Source: Ralstonia pickettii (GTDB lineage Bacteria > Pseudomonadota > Gammaproteobacteria > Burkholderiales > Burkholderiaceae). From it: DNA of 64,000 nucleotides. Shown here one piece after another: positions 47,030 to 58,213 of this stretch (its first letter is position 1; every line of letters starts with the position of its first letter). The DNA lies in contig NZ_MCGB01000025.1 of the NCBI RefSeq assembly GCF_001699815.1, positions 1 through 64,000 on the forward strand, read 5' to 3'. The notes under the pieces are model-generated. The model made no database searches and was not told the origin of the DNA. It saw only the letters and a program-made list of their open reading frames with translations. Made by a program: the position numbers and the translations under genes.

Positions 47030-47060
47030 AAAAAAAGCCCAGCGACAGCTGGGCTTTTTT
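47030..47060. terminator. Bidirectional intrinsic terminator
   Basis: AAAAAAAGCCCAGC (47030-47043) pairs with GCTGGGCTTTTTT (47048-47060) across GACA. It mainly ends the minus-strand OmpA-family gene, and backs up the lipoprotein terminator. Confidence 0.88.
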
Positions 47061-47075
47061 CCGGTGTGAACCGAA

Positions 47076-47732
47076 TTACTGAGCCTTGCGGGTGCCGACC
47101 ACTTCGACGTCCACGCGGCGGTTCGGTTGCTGGCAGGCGATTTGTGCCTTGCGAGCGCCCTTGCACGACTTCGGATCAACCTTCAGCTGACGCTTGCCCT
47201 TGCCTTCCGTGTAGACACGGTTGGCTTCGATGCCCTTGCTGACCAGGTAGCCCTTGACGGCTTCAGCACGACGGACCGACAGGCGGTCGTTGTACTTGTC
47301 CGAACCGAACGAGTCGGTGTGGCCAACGGCGATCACGACTTCCAGGTTGATACCATTCAGCTTCGAGACCAGGTCGTCCAGCTTGGCCTTGCCTTCCGGC
47401 TTCAGCACAGCCTTGTCGAAATCGAACAGGGTGTCAGCAGCGAACGTAACCTTTTCGCTCGACACAACCGGAGCAGCCGGAGCAGCCGGAGCAGCGGTCG
47501 GAGCAGCAGCCGGAGCCAGAGCGCCGTCGCACTGAGCGTTGGCGGTTGCCGGCGTCCAGAAGCCATTGCGCCAGCACAGTTCGTTCGTGCCGTTCTTCCA
47601 GACCCACTCGCTCGTGCCGTTACCCCAGTTGTCGTTGACGGCCTTCTTTTCGTAGGGCACCGACTGAGCGTAAGCGGACGCAGCCATGGCTACCGCAGCT
47701 GCAGCGAACGCGAGCTTGGCAAATTTTTTCAT
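47076..47732 (-). CDS. OmpA family outer-membrane protein
   Basis: A 218-residue protein with a signal peptide (MKKFAKLAFAAAAVAMAASA, cleaved after AYA). A short Trp-rich domain (WGNGTSEWVWKNGTNELCWR) and an Ala/Pro hinge lead to a C-terminal OmpA peptidoglycan-binding domain: DTLFDFDKAVLKPEGKAKLD, VGHTDSFGSDKYNDRLSVRR and QQPNRRVDVEVVG. It has no eight-strand barrel, so it is the compact betaproteobacterial type. It ties the outer membrane to peptidoglycan. AGGAGA precedes the ATG. Confidence 0.94.
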   Translation of the reverse strand: MKKFAKLAFAAAAVAMAASAYAQSVPYEKKAVNDNWGNGTSEWVWKNGTNELCWRNGFWTPATANAQCDGALAPAAAPTAAPAAPAAPVVSSEKVTFAADTLFDFDKAVLKPEGKAKLDDLVSKLNGINLEVVIAVGHTDSFGSDKYNDRLSVRRAEAVKGYLVSKGIEANRVYTEGKGKRQLKVDPKSCKGARKAQIACQQPNRRVDVEVVGTRKAQ

Positions 47733-48163
47733 ATTTCTCCTCTCAGGATGAGATCACCGCAGAAGACTGCGAGCAGATGGGACGAAAACAAGTCATACAT
47801 TCTTCGGAGTATAACATTCTCGGTGTGGTGAAGGCTCCACTTCGAACAATGTCTGCCTCTTCGCTGGGGGATTGTGCCACAAGCACGCACTCCTAAAAAG
47901 CAAATATAAGCGATTCGAACGGGGCGCCATGGCCTTGTGGTGTGTACGCAACAAGGCAGGAAATGCCTCGCAAACCCTTATGGGGACTGGCTCCCCGGTT
48001 TTGCCCCCGCTCGCAGGGAACGTGCCCGGGGTTGACGATGCGTCGCTCGCGCGTATGAGGGAAGGGGGCTTGCGGCATGGTAAAATGTTCTGTTATTCGC
48101 GCAACCGCAGCGTCCTGCAGTGCGCATTGCTGTGCTCACTAGGGACCTCCCACCGTTCGCCCA
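47733..48163. promoter_or_regulatory. Divergent non-coding region between the OmpA-family gene and gyrA
   Basis: 431 bases without a gene. On the minus strand TATACT at 47813-47808 is a good -10 candidate for the OmpA gene, giving a leader of about 75 nt. On the plus strand TAAAAT at 48081 and TGTTAT at 48091 are -10 candidates for gyrA. No RNA gene or repeat was recognised. Confidence 0.45.
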
Positions 48164-50833
48164 ATGGATCAATTCGCCAAAGAGACACTCCCGGTATCGC
48201 TCGAAGAAGAAATGCGCAGCTCGTATCTCGCTTACGCCATGAGCGTAATCGTGGGCCGCGCGCTTCCAGATGTGCGGGATGGTCTCAAGCCGGTGCATCG
48301 CCGTGCGCTTTACTCGATGCACGAGCTGAACAACGACTGGAATCGCCCCTATAAGAAGTCTGCCCGTATTGTCGGGGATGTGATCGGTAAGTATCACCCC
48401 CACGGCGACACTGCTGTATACGACACCATCGTGCGGATGGCGCAGAACTTCTCGCTGCGCTACATGCTGGTCGACGGCCAAGGCAACTTCGGCTCCGTCG
48501 ATGGCGACAACGCCGCGGCGATGCGTTACACCGAAATCCGCCTGTCGAAGATTGCCCACGAACTGCTGGCCGACCTCGACAAGGAAACCGTCAATTTTGA
48601 GCCGAACTACGACGGTTCCGAAACTGAACCGTCCGTTCTGCCGGCCCGCATCCCCAACTTGCTGATCAACGGTTCGTCCGGGATCGCGGTGGGTATGGCG
48701 ACGAACATTCCGCCGCATAACCTGAATGAAGTCGTCGATGGCTGCCTCCACTTGCTGCGCAATCCGGAAGCGACGGTCGACGAGCTGATCGAGCTGATCC
48801 CGGCGCCGGACTTCCCAACGGCAGGCATCATCTACGGCATTTCGGGTGTCCGCGAGGGCTATCGCACCGGCCGCGGCCGTGTGGTGATGCGCGCCAAGAC
48901 GCACTTCGAGGATATCGACCGCGGCCAGCGCCAGGCGATCATCGTCGACGAGCTGCCGTATCAGGTTAACAAGCGCACGCTGCTCGAGCGCATCGCCGAG
49001 CTGGTCACCGAAAAGCGCATCGAAGGCATTTCCGACATTCGCGATGAGTCGGACAAGTCCGGCATGCGCGTGGTGATCGAACTCAAGCGCGGCGAGGTGC
49101 CAGAGGTCGTGCTCAACAACCTCTATAAGAATACGCAGCTGCAGGACACGTTCGGTATGAACATGGTCGCGCTTGTCGACGGCCAGCCACGCCTGCTGAA
49201 CCTGCGCCAGATGCTTGAGTGCTTCCTGCTGCACCGCCGCGAGGTGGTGACGCGTCGCACGGTATTCGACCTGCGCAAGGCACGCGAGCGCGGCCACATC
49301 CTTGAAGGTCTGGCTGTTGCACTGGCCAACATCGACGAATTCATCGCCATCATCAAGGCTGCGCCGACCCCGCCGGTTGCCAAGGCTGAGCTGATGAACC
49401 GCAGTTGGGATTCGGGCCTCGTGCGCGACATGCTCGTTCGCGCCGAGAGCGAAACCTCCGGCGGTGGCGCCGCGTATCGTCCGGAAGGTCTGCTGCCGGT
49501 GTTTGGTATGCAGGGCGACGGCTTGTACAGGCTGTCGGATACGCAAGCGCAGGAAATTCTGCAGATGCGCCTGCAACGCCTCACCGGGCTGGAGCAGGAC
49601 AAGATCGTCCAGGAATACCGCGAAGTGATGGCGCAGATCGCCGATCTGTTGGACATCCTGGCTAGGCCGGAGCGCATTACCGCCATCATCGTCGAGGAAC
49701 TCACCGCGATCCGCGCTGAGTTTGGCGATGAGCGTCGCTCGCAGATTGAGCACAATGCCACCGAGTTGGATACAGAAGACCTCATTACGCCGCAGGATCT
49801 GGTGGTGACGCTGTCCCACAGCGGCTACATGAAGAGTCAGCCGATTTCCGAATACCGGGCGCAAAAGCGTGGCGGCCGCGGCAAGCAAGCTGCGGCGACG
49901 AAGGAAGACGATTGGATCGACACGCTATTCGTCGCCAACACGCACGATTACATTCTCTGCTTCTCGAACCGCGGCCGTCTGTATTGGCTGAAGGTGTGGG
50001 AGGTGCCTCAGGGCAGCCGTAACTCGCGCGGGCGCCCGATCGTCAATATGTTCCCGCTGTCGCCGGGCGAGAAGATCAACGTGATCCTGCCGGTGAAGCA
50101 GTTCGACGAGCAGCACTTCGTGTTCATGGCGACCTCCAAGGGGACGGTCAAGAAGACGGCGCTGACGGAATTCTCGAACCCACGCAAGGCCGGCATCATC
50201 GCGGTCGATCTGGACGAGGGCGACTTCCTGATCGGCGCGGACATTACCGACGGCCAGCACGACGTCATGTTGTTCTCCGACGCAGGCAAGGCGGTGCGCT
50301 TCGATGAAAACGACGTGCGCCCGATGGGTCGCCAGGCACGCGGCGTTCGCGGTATGAACCTGGAAGAGACGCAGCAAGTGATTGCCATGCTGGTGGCGCC
50401 CGCGGAAACCGAGGGCGAGGGCGCTCAGTCGGTCGCCGGTAGCGTGCTGACCGCCACCGAGAACGGCTACGGTAAGCGCACACCGATCTCGGAGTACACC
50501 CGGCACGGCCGCGGCACGAAGGGCATGATCGCCATCCAGACCTCCGAGCGTAACGGCAAGGTCGTGGCCGCCGCGCTGGTGGCGCCTGAAGACGAAATCA
50601 TGCTGATCACGACGGGCGGGGTGCTGATCCGCACGCGCGTGGATGAGATCCGTGAAATGGGTCGCGCCACGCAGGGCGTCACGCTCATCTCGGTGGGTGA
50701 GGGCAACAAGCTGTCCGGGCTGCAACGGGTGATGGAGTCCGACGCTGAAGGCGCGGAGAGTATCGAGGGCGCTGATGCGGCGGACGCCGCCCCGGATGCC
50801 GATGCACAGGCGGATGACAGCAGCGAGACATAA
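48164..50833 (+). CDS. gyrA: DNA gyrase subunit A
   Basis: An 889-residue type IIA topoisomerase subunit, which with GyrB introduces negative supercoils. The breakage-reunion domain opens [20 protein letters not shown]; the catalytic tyrosine is Tyr122 ([10 protein letters not shown]). The quinolone-resistance region reads [13 protein letters not shown], with Thr83 and Asp87. The C-terminal six-blade wrapping domain begins after about residue 540 and has a GyrA box QKRGGRG. The C-terminus ends in an acidic Asp/Ala tail. It heads the core block but has its own gap before the next gene. Confidence 0.97.
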   Translation: MDQFAKETLPVSLEEEMRSSYLAYAMSVIVGRALPDVRDGLKPVHRRALYSMHELNNDWNRPYKKSARIVGDVIGKYHPHGDTAVYDTIVRMAQNFSLRYMLVDGQGNFGSVDGDNAAAMRYTEIRLSKIAHELLADLDKETVNFEPNYDGSETEPSVLPARIPNLLINGSSGIAVGMATNIPPHNLNEVVDGCLHLLRNPEATVDELIELIPAPDFPTAGIIYGISGVREGYRTGRGRVVMRAKTHFEDIDRGQRQAIIVDELPYQVNKRTLLERIAELVTEKRIEGISDIRDESDKSGMRVVIELKRGEVPEVVLNNLYKNTQLQDTFGMNMVALVDGQPRLLNLRQMLECFLLHRREVVTRRTVFDLRKARERGHILEGLAVALANIDEFIAIIKAAPTPPVAKAELMNRSWDSGLVRDMLVRAESETSGGGAAYRPEGLLPVFGMQGDGLYRLSDTQAQEILQMRLQRLTGLEQDKIVQEYREVMAQIADLLDILARPERITAIIVEELTAIRAEFGDERRSQIEHNATELDTEDLITPQDLVVTLSHSGYMKSQPISEYRAQKRGGRGKQAAATKEDDWIDTLFVANTHDYILCFSNRGRLYWLKVWEVPQGSRNSRGRPIVNMFPLSPGEKINVILPVKQFDEQHFVFMATSKGTVKKTALTEFSNPRKAGIIAVDLDEGDFLIGADITDGQHDVMLFSDAGKAVRFDENDVRPMGRQARGVRGMNLEETQQVIAMLVAPAETEGEGAQSVAGSVLTATENGYGKRTPISEYTRHGRGTKGMIAIQTSERNGKVVAAALVAPEDEIMLITTGGVLIRTRVDEIREMGRATQGVTLISVGEGNKLSGLQRVMESDAEGAESIEGADAADAAPDADAQADDSSET

Positions 50834-50961
50834 TTAGAAACATCTTTTGCTTGCCGTTGGGCGCAGTTCTGTCATGATGCCGGACCTGTGCGCGGCAAGG
50901 GCCTGGAACTTTTGCATCACACGCCCGGCCTAAACGCAACGCTTATCTCAAGGGAGCAACA

Positions 50962-51522
50962 ATGCACAAGAGTCTCAAACTCAAACATCTGATCGTGGTG
51001 GCTGGTTTCGCTCCGCTGTTTGCGTTCGCGCAGGCTGGCGACGCTGACAAGACGGCTGCCATCAAGGACCTGCTGACGACGATGAACGTCGACGCGGCCA
51101 TCAAGGGTCAGGGTGAAGTGTTGGCCAGCGGCGCTAAGCAGGAAGCCCCGCTGGTGCTGGAGCAGGCACTGGTCGAGAACAAGACTCTGAACGACAAGCA
51201 GAAGCAAGCCGCTGTCGACAAGCTGAAGAAGAACGGCGCCGTGCAGCGCATGACCGACGGCGCTGGCAAGGACTTCGACACGGAAGCCTTCCGCAAGGAC
51301 GCCCTGCAAGCCCACTATGACTCGCTGGGCAAGTACTACTCGACCCAGGAAATCAAGGATCTGACCACGTTCCTGAAAACGCCGAGCGGCCAGAAGTTCA
51401 TGGCTAACCAAGGCAAGGCCATGCAGGAAGTGTGGGGCAACGTGATGCAGAAGTACGGTCCGCAAGTCGGCAAGAAGATGCGCGACATGGCTGACAAGGA
51501 AGTTGCCGCTGCTGCGAAGTAA
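50962..51522 (+). CDS. DUF2059 family exported protein
   Basis: A 186-residue exported protein. A signal peptide (to about residue 24, LFAFAQA) is followed by an all-helical domain matching DUF2059: [18 protein letters not shown], then [20 protein letters not shown] and [16 protein letters not shown]. The function is unknown; it is a common partner in the gyrA-serC interval of related genomes. GGGAGCAACA precedes the ATG. A terminator-like hairpin follows before serC. Confidence 0.88.
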   Translation: MHKSLKLKHLIVVAGFAPLFAFAQAGDADKTAAIKDLLTTMNVDAAIKGQGEVLASGAKQEAPLVLEQALVENKTLNDKQKQAAVDKLKKNGAVQRMTDGAGKDFDTEAFRKDALQAHYDSLGKYYSTQEIKDLTTFLKTPSGQKFMANQGKAMQEVWGNVMQKYGPQVGKKMRDMADKEVAAAAK

Positions 51523-51581
51523 TTGACCGGCATAGGCAGACGATCGGGGCACAATCCCCCTCGGGCTGTCAGTTGGTAGAT

Positions 51582-51623
51582 AATGGCTGCTCGGGTTTGC
51601 GCCCAGACAGCCATTTTTCTTTT
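51582..51623 (+). terminator. Terminator or attenuator ahead of serC
   Basis: AATGGCTG (51582-51589) pairs with CAGCCATT (51608-51615), with an inner GGG/CCC step, followed by TTTTTCTTTT. It ends the DUF2059 transcript, but sits only 13 bp from the serC ATG, so it could also attenuate a serC leader. Confidence 0.6.
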
Positions 51624-51635
51624 GCCCTTCGTCCT

Positions 51636-52772
51636 ATGAACCAAGCGGATCGAGCCCTCCAAGCCAGCCAGGCGCGTGTGTACAACTTTTCGGCAGGGCC
51701 GGCAGTGCTGCCGCTCGAGGTGCTGGAACAGGCGAAGGAGGAGATGGTGTCCTGGCACGGCAGCGGCATGAGCGTGATGGAAATGAGCCATCGCGGGCGG
51801 GAATTTGAAAACATTCTGGCGGCAGCGTTCAGCGATTTGCGGCAGTTGCTGGCCGTGCCGGACAACTACGAAATTCTCTTCCTGCAAGGCGGCGCCATCG
51901 CCGAGAACGCCATCGTTCCGCTGAACCTGATGCGTCGGCTCTCGGCCGATGCTCCGAAGGCTGACTACGTCGTCACCGGTACGTGGTCGGTCAAGTCGCA
52001 GCAGGAGGCGCGCAAGTACGGCGAGGTGAACATCGCCGCCACCAGCGAGACCGAGCGCTTCCACAAGATCCCGGATGTGTCGAGCTGGAAGCTGTCCTCG
52101 GACGCGGCCTACGTGCACCTGTGCACGAACGAGACCATTGTCGGCGTTGAATATCAGGAGACGCCTGACGTCGGTCAGGCGCACGGGCGAGTGGTGGTGT
52201 CTGATGTGTCGAGCCACATCCTTTCGCGGCCGATCGACTGGAACGGCTACCAGGTCCTGTACGGCGGCGCGCAGAAAAACATCGGCCCTGCCGGCCTGAC
52301 GATTGCCATCGTCCGCAAGGACCTTCTGGGTCATGCGCACCCTCTGTGCCCGTCGGCATTCAACTGGCGCCTCGTGGCCGAGAACGGCTCGATGTACAAC
52401 ACGCCGCCCACTTACGCCATCTACATCGCGGGGCTTGTGTTCCAGTGGATCAAGCGCCAAGGTGGCGTGGAAGCGCTGGAGACGCGCAACATCATCAAGT
52501 CGAAGATGCTGTACGACTTCATCGACGCCAGCAGCTTCTACCGCAATGAAATCCATCCAACGTGCCGGTCGCGCATGAACGTGCCGTTCTTCCTCAACGA
52601 CGAGTCCCGCAGCGAGGCGTTCCTCGCGCAGGCGCGCGAGCGGGGGCTGGTGCAGCTCAAGGGCCACAAGTCCGTGGGCGGCATGCGGGCGAGCATCTAC
52701 AACGCGATGCCGCTGGAGGGTGTTGAGGCGCTGGTCGACTTCATGCGCGAGTTTGAAAGAGTGTCCGCGTAA
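51636..52772 (+). CDS. serC: Phosphoserine aminotransferase
   Basis: A 378-residue class V PLP aminotransferase that makes phosphoserine from 3-phosphohydroxypyruvate; it also serves pyridoxine synthesis. SerC marks are [44 protein letters not shown] and the PLP lysine Lys214 in [12 protein letters not shown]. The ATG at 51636 fits the family; the frame runs to 51573 through the hairpin. It opens the serC-pheA-hisC-tyrA-aroA-cmk-rpsA block. Confidence 0.96.
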   Translation: MNQADRALQASQARVYNFSAGPAVLPLEVLEQAKEEMVSWHGSGMSVMEMSHRGREFENILAAAFSDLRQLLAVPDNYEILFLQGGAIAENAIVPLNLMRRLSADAPKADYVVTGTWSVKSQQEARKYGEVNIAATSETERFHKIPDVSSWKLSSDAAYVHLCTNETIVGVEYQETPDVGQAHGRVVVSDVSSHILSRPIDWNGYQVLYGGAQKNIGPAGLTIAIVRKDLLGHAHPLCPSAFNWRLVAENGSMYNTPPTYAIYIAGLVFQWIKRQGGVEALETRNIIKSKMLYDFIDASSFYRNEIHPTCRSRMNVPFFLNDESRSEAFLAQARERGLVQLKGHKSVGGMRASIYNAMPLEGVEALVDFMREFERVSA

Positions 52773-52859
52773 GGCTGACCCTCAATCACGGCAGAACATT
52801 GCGTGAAGCGCCCGCTTCGCGCGGCAATTTGCAATCCGTTGCCGAACCCGATTCCTACA

Positions 52860-53975
52860 ATGACCAGTCAGTCAGACGATACGAAGCAAAACAAGGACGC
52901 CGCGTTGGCGGCCGAGCTTGCGCCGTTGCGCACGCAGATCGACGCCATCGACAACCAGCTGCTTTCGCTGCTTTCCGACCGCGCCAAGGTGGCGCAGGAA
53001 GTGGGCGAGGTGAAGAAGCGCTATTCGTCGCCGGCGTTCCGGCCGGACCGCGAGCTGCAGGTCATCCGGAAGATGCAGTCGGGCAATCAAGGGCCGCTGC
53101 ACGACGAGAGCATCGCCGCCATCTGGCGTGAGGTGATGTCGGCTTGCCGCGGCCTGGAGCAGGCGCTGCGCATCGGCTACCTCGGCCCGGCGGGCACGTT
53201 CTCGGAGCAGGCGGTGATTGCGCATTTCGGCCACGAAATCCAGCCGATGCCGTGCCCGAGCATCGACGAGGTGTTTCGTGCGGCGGAGTCCGGCACGGTC
53301 GATTGCGGCGTGGTGCCGGTTGAAAATTCGACGGAAGGCGTGGTGTCGCGCACGCTCGACCTGTTTTTGCAAACGTCGCTGAAAATCAGCGGCGAGATCG
53401 CGCTGCGGGTGCACCATAACCTGTTGCACAAGACGGGCGACATGTCGCAGGTGAAGGTGGTGCGTGCGCATGCGCAGGCGCTGGCGCAATGCCAACGGTG
53501 GTTGAACACGAATTATCCGAATCTGCCGCGCGAGGCCGTGTCGAGCAACGCAGAGGCCGCGCGCATGGCCGGTGAGGACGAAACCGTTGCCGCGCTGGCA
53601 AGCGTGCAGGCGGCCAACCGCTACGGTCTGCACGTGGTGCGTGCCAATGTGGAAGACGATCCGCACAACCGCACGCGCTTTGTCGTGATCGGCAACTACG
53701 AAACGGAGCCGAGCGGGCGTGATCAGACGTCGTTGATTTTGTCGGTGCCGAACGAGGCCGGTGCCGTGTACAAGTTGCTGGCCCCGCTGGCAGAGAACGG
53801 CGTGTCGATGTGCCGTTTCGAGTCGCGTCCGGCGCGCAGCGGCGCCTGGGAGTACTACTTCTACGTCGATGTGGAAGGCCATCAGCGTGACCCGCAAGTG
53901 GCGCGCGCGCTGGAAAAGCTGCGTCATGACGCGGCGTATTTCAAAGTGTTGGGGTCCTATCCCTCAGCACATTGA
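52860..53975 (+). CDS. pheA: Bifunctional chorismate mutase/prephenate dehydratase
   Basis: A 371-residue P-protein for phenylalanine synthesis. The chorismate mutase helices run about residues 20-100 (LRTQIDAIDNQLLSLLSDRA); the dehydratase domain begins near 105 (IGYLGPAGTFSEQAVIAHFG) and includes NRTRFVVIG. The ACT regulatory domain has the phenylalanine-binding motif CRFESRPARSG. The start at ATG 52860 (MTSQSDD) fits; the frame runs to 52803. Feedback inhibition by Phe is expected from the ACT domain. Confidence 0.96.
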   Translation: MTSQSDDTKQNKDAALAAELAPLRTQIDAIDNQLLSLLSDRAKVAQEVGEVKKRYSSPAFRPDRELQVIRKMQSGNQGPLHDESIAAIWREVMSACRGLEQALRIGYLGPAGTFSEQAVIAHFGHEIQPMPCPSIDEVFRAAESGTVDCGVVPVENSTEGVVSRTLDLFLQTSLKISGEIALRVHHNLLHKTGDMSQVKVVRAHAQALAQCQRWLNTNYPNLPREAVSSNAEAARMAGEDETVAALASVQAANRYGLHVVRANVEDDPHNRTRFVVIGNYETEPSGRDQTSLILSVPNEAGAVYKLLAPLAENGVSMCRFESRPARSGAWEYYFYVDVEGHQRDPQVARALEKLRHDAAYFKVLGSYPSAH

Positions 53976-54027
53976 GGGATTCAAGGCGCTCTGCACGGGC
54001 AGAGCGTCGATAACGGAGGAGCACCCC

Positions 54028-55152
54028 ATGTCTTTGCAGTTCGGCCCCGAGTATGTCCGCGCCATCGCCCCTTATGTGGCCGGCAAGCCGATTTCCGAAG
54101 TGGCACGCGAATTCGGCCTGGATGCCGCGCGCATCGTCAAGCTGGCGTCCAACGAAAACCCGCTGGGCATGCCGAAGTCAGCCAAGAACGCGATGGCCTC
54201 GGCCATTAATGAACTGGCGCGCTATCCGGATGCCAACGGCTTCAGCCTGAAGGCCGCGCTGCATGCCAAGTTTGGCGTGCCGGAAACATGGATCACGCTC
54301 GGCAACGGCAGCAATGACATCCTCGAACTGGCCGCTCGCGCGCTGGTGTCGCCTGGGCAGGCTGTGATGTATGCGCAGCACTCGTTTGCCGTGTATGCGC
54401 TGGCCGCGCAGGAGGTGGGCGCGCGTGCGATCGAGGTGCCGGCCCGCGATTACGGCCACGATCTTGACGCGATGGCCGCTGCAATCACGCCGGACACCCG
54501 CCTGATCTACATCGCCAACCCAAACAACCCGACTGGCACGTTCCTGCCGGCCGATGCGATTGCGGCGTTCCTGGCGAAGGTGCCGCCGACGGTGGTCGTC
54601 GTGCTGGACGAGGCGTACAACGAATTCCTCAAGCCGGAGCAGCAGTACGACTCCACCGCGTGGGTGCGCCAATACCCGAACCTGCTGGTGTCGCGGACGT
54701 TCTCCAAGGCGTACGGGCTGGCTGGCTTGCGTGTGGGTTATGGCATTGCGCAACCGCAGTTGACCGATCTGCTCAACCGCATCCGTCAGCCGTTCAACGT
54801 CAACAGCTTGGCGCAGGCGGCCGCGGTGGCAGCGCTCAATGATGCGGAATTCCTGTGTCAATCGGCTGAACTGAACGCTGCCGGCTACGTGCAGTTGACG
54901 GACGCGTTCGATCGGCTGGGCCTTGAATACGTGCCGTCATCGGGCAATTTTGTCTTGGTGCGTGTGGGTGACGATAACGGCGCCGGTGCGCGCGTGAACG
55001 TTGCGTTGCTCAAGCAAGGTGTGATCGTGCGCCCGGTCGGCAACTACGGCTTGCCGCAATGGCTGCGCATCAGCATCGGCTTGCCGGAAGAGAACGCCAC
55101 GTTCATCGGCGCACTGGAGTCGGCGCTGGCGCGGGAAAAAGCCGCCGCGTAA
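54028..55152 (+). CDS. hisC: Histidinol-phosphate aminotransferase, aromatic-cluster copy
   Basis: A 374-residue fold type I PLP aminotransferase. Marks are KLASNENPLGMPKSA, GNGSNDILELAARAL, NPNNPTGTF, DEAYNEF and the PLP lysine in SRTFSKAYGLAGLRVGYG. Its place between pheA and tyrA suggests it also transaminates prephenate or aromatic keto acids, as known for HisC2-type enzymes. GGAGGA precedes ATG 54028. A second, histidine-operon hisC probably exists elsewhere in the genome. Confidence 0.93.
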   Translation: MSLQFGPEYVRAIAPYVAGKPISEVAREFGLDAARIVKLASNENPLGMPKSAKNAMASAINELARYPDANGFSLKAALHAKFGVPETWITLGNGSNDILELAARALVSPGQAVMYAQHSFAVYALAAQEVGARAIEVPARDYGHDLDAMAAAITPDTRLIYIANPNNPTGTFLPADAIAAFLAKVPPTVVVVLDEAYNEFLKPEQQYDSTAWVRQYPNLLVSRTFSKAYGLAGLRVGYGIAQPQLTDLLNRIRQPFNVNSLAQAAAVAALNDAEFLCQSAELNAAGYVQLTDAFDRLGLEYVPSSGNFVLVRVGDDNGAGARVNVALLKQGVIVRPVGNYGLPQWLRISIGLPEENATFIGALESALAREKAAA

Positions 55153-55250
55153 CTTCAGCCGCAACCGCCACAGCGCCCCGCATCAGGCATCGGGCGCCGC
55201 GTACATCGGGCTACAATGCCGCTTTGCTTTTTTTCTGGCAGGACGGTGTT

Positions 55251-56159
55251 GTGGCCTCTTCATTTTCCAGTTCCCGGTTGGTGATTGTTGGCGTCGGCCT
55301 GATTGGCGGTTCGCTGGCGCTGGGCTTGCGTCGTGCGGGGGTAGTCGAGCATGTTGTGGGCGTCGGGCGATCGGCTGCGTCGCTTGAGACGGCGATCCGT
55401 CTGGGCGTGATCGACGAAGCCTTGCCGATGGAAGAGGCCGTGCGCGGCGCCGACATGGTCGTGCTATGCGCGCCTGTCGCGCAGACGTTGCCGTTGCTGC
55501 TCGCCATGCAGCCGCATCTCGGGCCGGACACCATCGTTACGGATGCCGGCAGCACCAAGTCCGACGTCATCATGGCGGCCAAGACGGCGCTGGGCGATCA
55601 GGTCAGCCAGTTCGTGCCAGCGCATCCGATTGCCGGCCGTGAGTTGAATGGCGTGGAGGCGGCGCTGGCTGACCTCTATGTCGGCAAGAAGACCGTGCTG
55701 TGCCCACTGCAGGAAAACCGGCGCAGCGATGTCGCACGTGTGCAGGCCATGTGGGAAGCGGCGGGCGCGCATTGCCACATCATGTCGGCCGTGCAGCACG
55801 ACGCCGTGTTCGCCGCCGTGAGCCACCTGCCGCACGTGCTGTCGTACGCGCTGGTCGCCCAGATCATCAATGCCGAAGACGGTGCGCTCAAACTCGATTT
55901 CGCCGGTGGTGGCTTCCGCGATTTCACGCGCATCGCGGCATCGTCGCCCGAAATGTGGCGTGACATCTGCCTGTCGAATCGCGAGGCGCTGCTGCGCGAG
56001 CTCACCACCTACGAAGCCGTGATCGGCCGCCTGAAGACAATGATTGCCGAGCGCGATGGCGATGCACTCGAGCGCGTGTTCCGCCGTGCCAGCGAAGCGC
56101 GTCTGGCGTGGCCGCAACGCGTGGCGCCAGGAAATGCCGCCGGCGCACAATCCGAATAA
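55251..56159 (+). CDS. tyrA: Prephenate dehydrogenase
   Basis: A 302-residue NAD(P)-dependent enzyme that turns prephenate to 4-hydroxyphenylpyruvate (or arogenate to tyrosine). The Rossmann motif is [19 protein letters not shown]; other marks are [32 protein letters not shown] and [18 protein letters not shown]. The start is GTG 55251, with GGACGG upstream; the frame extends to 55059. A TACAAT (55212) upstream hints at an internal promoter. No ACT domain is present. Confidence 0.94.
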   Translation: MASSFSSSRLVIVGVGLIGGSLALGLRRAGVVEHVVGVGRSAASLETAIRLGVIDEALPMEEAVRGADMVVLCAPVAQTLPLLLAMQPHLGPDTIVTDAGSTKSDVIMAAKTALGDQVSQFVPAHPIAGRELNGVEAALADLYVGKKTVLCPLQENRRSDVARVQAMWEAAGAHCHIMSAVQHDAVFAAVSHLPHVLSYALVAQIINAEDGALKLDFAGGGFRDFTRIAASSPEMWRDICLSNREALLRELTTYEAVIGRLKTMIAERDGDALERVFRRASEARLAWPQRVAPGNAAGAQSE

Positions 56160-56185
56160 CGTTTTGTTTTGAACTGAGTGGATTC

Positions 56186-57490
56186 ATGGAACATCTCGAC
56201 GTCGGCCCGCTGAAGACGGCGCGCGGCACCATCAAGCTGCCGGGCTCGAAGAGCATCTCCAACCGCGTGCTGCTGCTGGCTGCACTCGCGCAGGGCGAGA
56301 CGGTGGTGCGCGACCTGCTTGACTCCGACGACACGCGCGTCATGCTCGACGCGCTTGGCAAGCTGGGCGTCTCGGTCGAAGGCCAGGGCGAGAACGCATA
56401 CCGCGTCACCGGCACCGGCGGCCGCTTCCCGAACACGTCGGCCGATCTGTTCATGGGCAACGCCGGCACAGCCATCCGTCCGCTGACAGCCGCGCTGGCG
56501 CTGCAAGGTGGCGAGTACACGCTGCACGGCGTGCCGCGCATGCACGAGCGTCCGATCGGCGATCTGGTCGACGGCCTGCGCCAGGTCGGTGCGCGCATCG
56601 ACTACACGGGCAATGAGGGTTATCCGCCGCTGGCGATCCACGCCGCGCCGGTCAAGATCGACGCACCGATCCGCGTGCGCGGCGATGTGTCGAGCCAGTT
56701 CCTGACGGCATTGCTGATGGCGCTGCCGCTCGTCGAGTCTGCCGGCAACGTCACCATCGAAGTGGTTGGCGAGTTGATTTCCAAGCCTTACATCGAAATC
56801 ACGCTGAACCTGATGGCGCGCTTCGGCGTGCAGGTCGCGCGAGATGGCTGGTCGTCGTTCACCGTGCCGACCGGCGTGGCTTACACGGCGCCGGGAGAGA
56901 TCTTTGTGGAGGGCGATGCTTCCTCCGCGTCGTACTTCCTGGCCGCTGGTGCGCTCGGCGGCGGGCCGGTGCGTGTGGAGGGCGTCGGCATGTCCAGCAT
57001 CCAGGGTGATGTCCGCTTTGCCGACGCGCTGAATCGCATGGGCGCCAACGTGATGGCCGGCGGCAACTGGATCGAAGTGCGCGGCGCCGAACGCGACGAC
57101 GGCAAGCTGCACGCTGTCGAGTTGGATTGCAACCACATTCCAGATGCGGCCATGACGCTGGCGGTGGCTGCGTTGTTTGCTGACGGCACGACTACCTTGA
57201 CGAACATCGCAAGCTGGCGCGTCAAGGAAACCGACCGCCTGAGCGCCATGGCCACCGAACTGCGCAAGCTTGGCGCCGAGGTTGAAGAGGGCGCGGACTA
57301 CATTCGCGTGACGCCTCCGTCGCAATGGACGCCGCCGGCCGGTGGCATCGACACCTACGATGACCATCGCATGGCGATGGCTTTCTCGCTGGCAGCGTTC
57401 GGCCCGGTGCCGGTCCGTATCAACGACCCGCGCTGCGTCGCCAAGACGTTCCCGGAATATTTCACGGCGTTCGGCGGCATCACCGCCTGA
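56186..57490 (+). CDS. aroA: 3-phosphoshikimate 1-carboxyvinyltransferase (EPSP synthase)
   Basis: A 434-residue class I EPSP synthase of the shikimate pathway, joining shikimate-3-phosphate and PEP. Marks are [19 protein letters not shown] with Lys22, [46 protein letters not shown] and [10 protein letters not shown]. The ATG at 56186 gives the family start. It lies 26 bp after tyrA. The class I sequence features predict glyphosate sensitivity (family knowledge). Confidence 0.97.
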   Translation: MEHLDVGPLKTARGTIKLPGSKSISNRVLLLAALAQGETVVRDLLDSDDTRVMLDALGKLGVSVEGQGENAYRVTGTGGRFPNTSADLFMGNAGTAIRPLTAALALQGGEYTLHGVPRMHERPIGDLVDGLRQVGARIDYTGNEGYPPLAIHAAPVKIDAPIRVRGDVSSQFLTALLMALPLVESAGNVTIEVVGELISKPYIEITLNLMARFGVQVARDGWSSFTVPTGVAYTAPGEIFVEGDASSASYFLAAGALGGGPVRVEGVGMSSIQGDVRFADALNRMGANVMAGGNWIEVRGAERDDGKLHAVELDCNHIPDAAMTLAVAALFADGTTTLTNIASWRVKETDRLSAMATELRKLGAEVEEGADYIRVTPPSQWTPPAGGIDTYDDHRMAMAFSLAAFGPVPVRINDPRCVAKTFPEYFTAFGGITA

Positions 57491-57517
57491 ACCGCAATTA
57501 ACTGCACGCACTTCATC

Positions 57518-58213
57518 ATGTCCGACACCGCTGCTTCCATGCCGTACCCGGTCATCACCATCGACGGTCCGACCGCATCTGGCAAGGGCACGGTCGCTCA
57601 CCAGATCGCTGATCTGCTCGGTTTTCACTTGCTTGATAGCGGGTCGCTGTACCGGTTGGTGGCGCTTGCCAGCATGCGCGAGAACATCGACGACCACGAC
57701 GTTGAAAGTCTCGTGCGTATCGCCCGCGAACTGGATGTGCGCTTTAAGGCGGATCGCATCTGGCTCAAGGGCGAAGATGTGAGCTTGGCCCTGCGCCATG
57801 AGTCCGTTGGCAATCAAGCTTCGGCCATCGCCGTGCATGGCGCGGTGCGGGAGGCGTTGCATGCACGCCAGCGCGCGTTCCTGGAGGCGCCCGGCCTCGT
57901 GGCCGATGGCCGCGACATGGGCACGGTGGTTTTCCCCGAAGCAGTGCTCAAGGTGTTTCTGACGGCAAGCGTGCAGGCACGCGCCGAGCGGCGCTATAAA
58001 CAATTGATTGCAAAGGGTTTTTCTGCTACAGTGGAAAGTCTTTCGCAGGACTTGGAGGCGCGTGATTTGCGGGATCGCACCCGCAGTGTCGCGCCGTTGC
58101 GTCCGGCGCAAGATGCGCGACAACTGGATTCGTCCGACATGACTGTCGATGAAGTCGTCGCGCAAGTACTGGACTGGTACCGTCAGGTGCAGGGCGCCAA
58201 CAAGGCAAACTGA
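57518..58213 (+). CDS. cmk: Cytidylate kinase
   Basis: A 231-residue CMP/dCMP kinase. The P-loop is [20 protein letters not shown], followed by [15 protein letters not shown] and the [12 protein letters not shown] segment that binds the nucleobase. [12 protein letters not shown] and [19 protein letters not shown] form the lid and insert region. It precedes rpsA, the classic cmk-rpsA-ihfB order. Confidence 0.96.
   Translation: MSDTAASMPYPVITIDGPTASGKGTVAHQIADLLGFHLLDSGSLYRLVALASMRENIDDHDVESLVRIARELDVRFKADRIWLKGEDVSLALRHESVGNQASAIAVHGAVREALHARQRAFLEAPGLVADGRDMGTVVFPEAVLKVFLTASVQARAERRYKQLIAKGFSATVESLSQDLEARDLRDRTRSVAPLRPAQDARQLDSSDMTVDEVVAQVLDWYRQVQGANKAN

Noticed and set aside
47978-49888. 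Open frame of 636 codons on the minus strand
   Set aside because: It is antisense to gyrA; composition is typical of a shadow.
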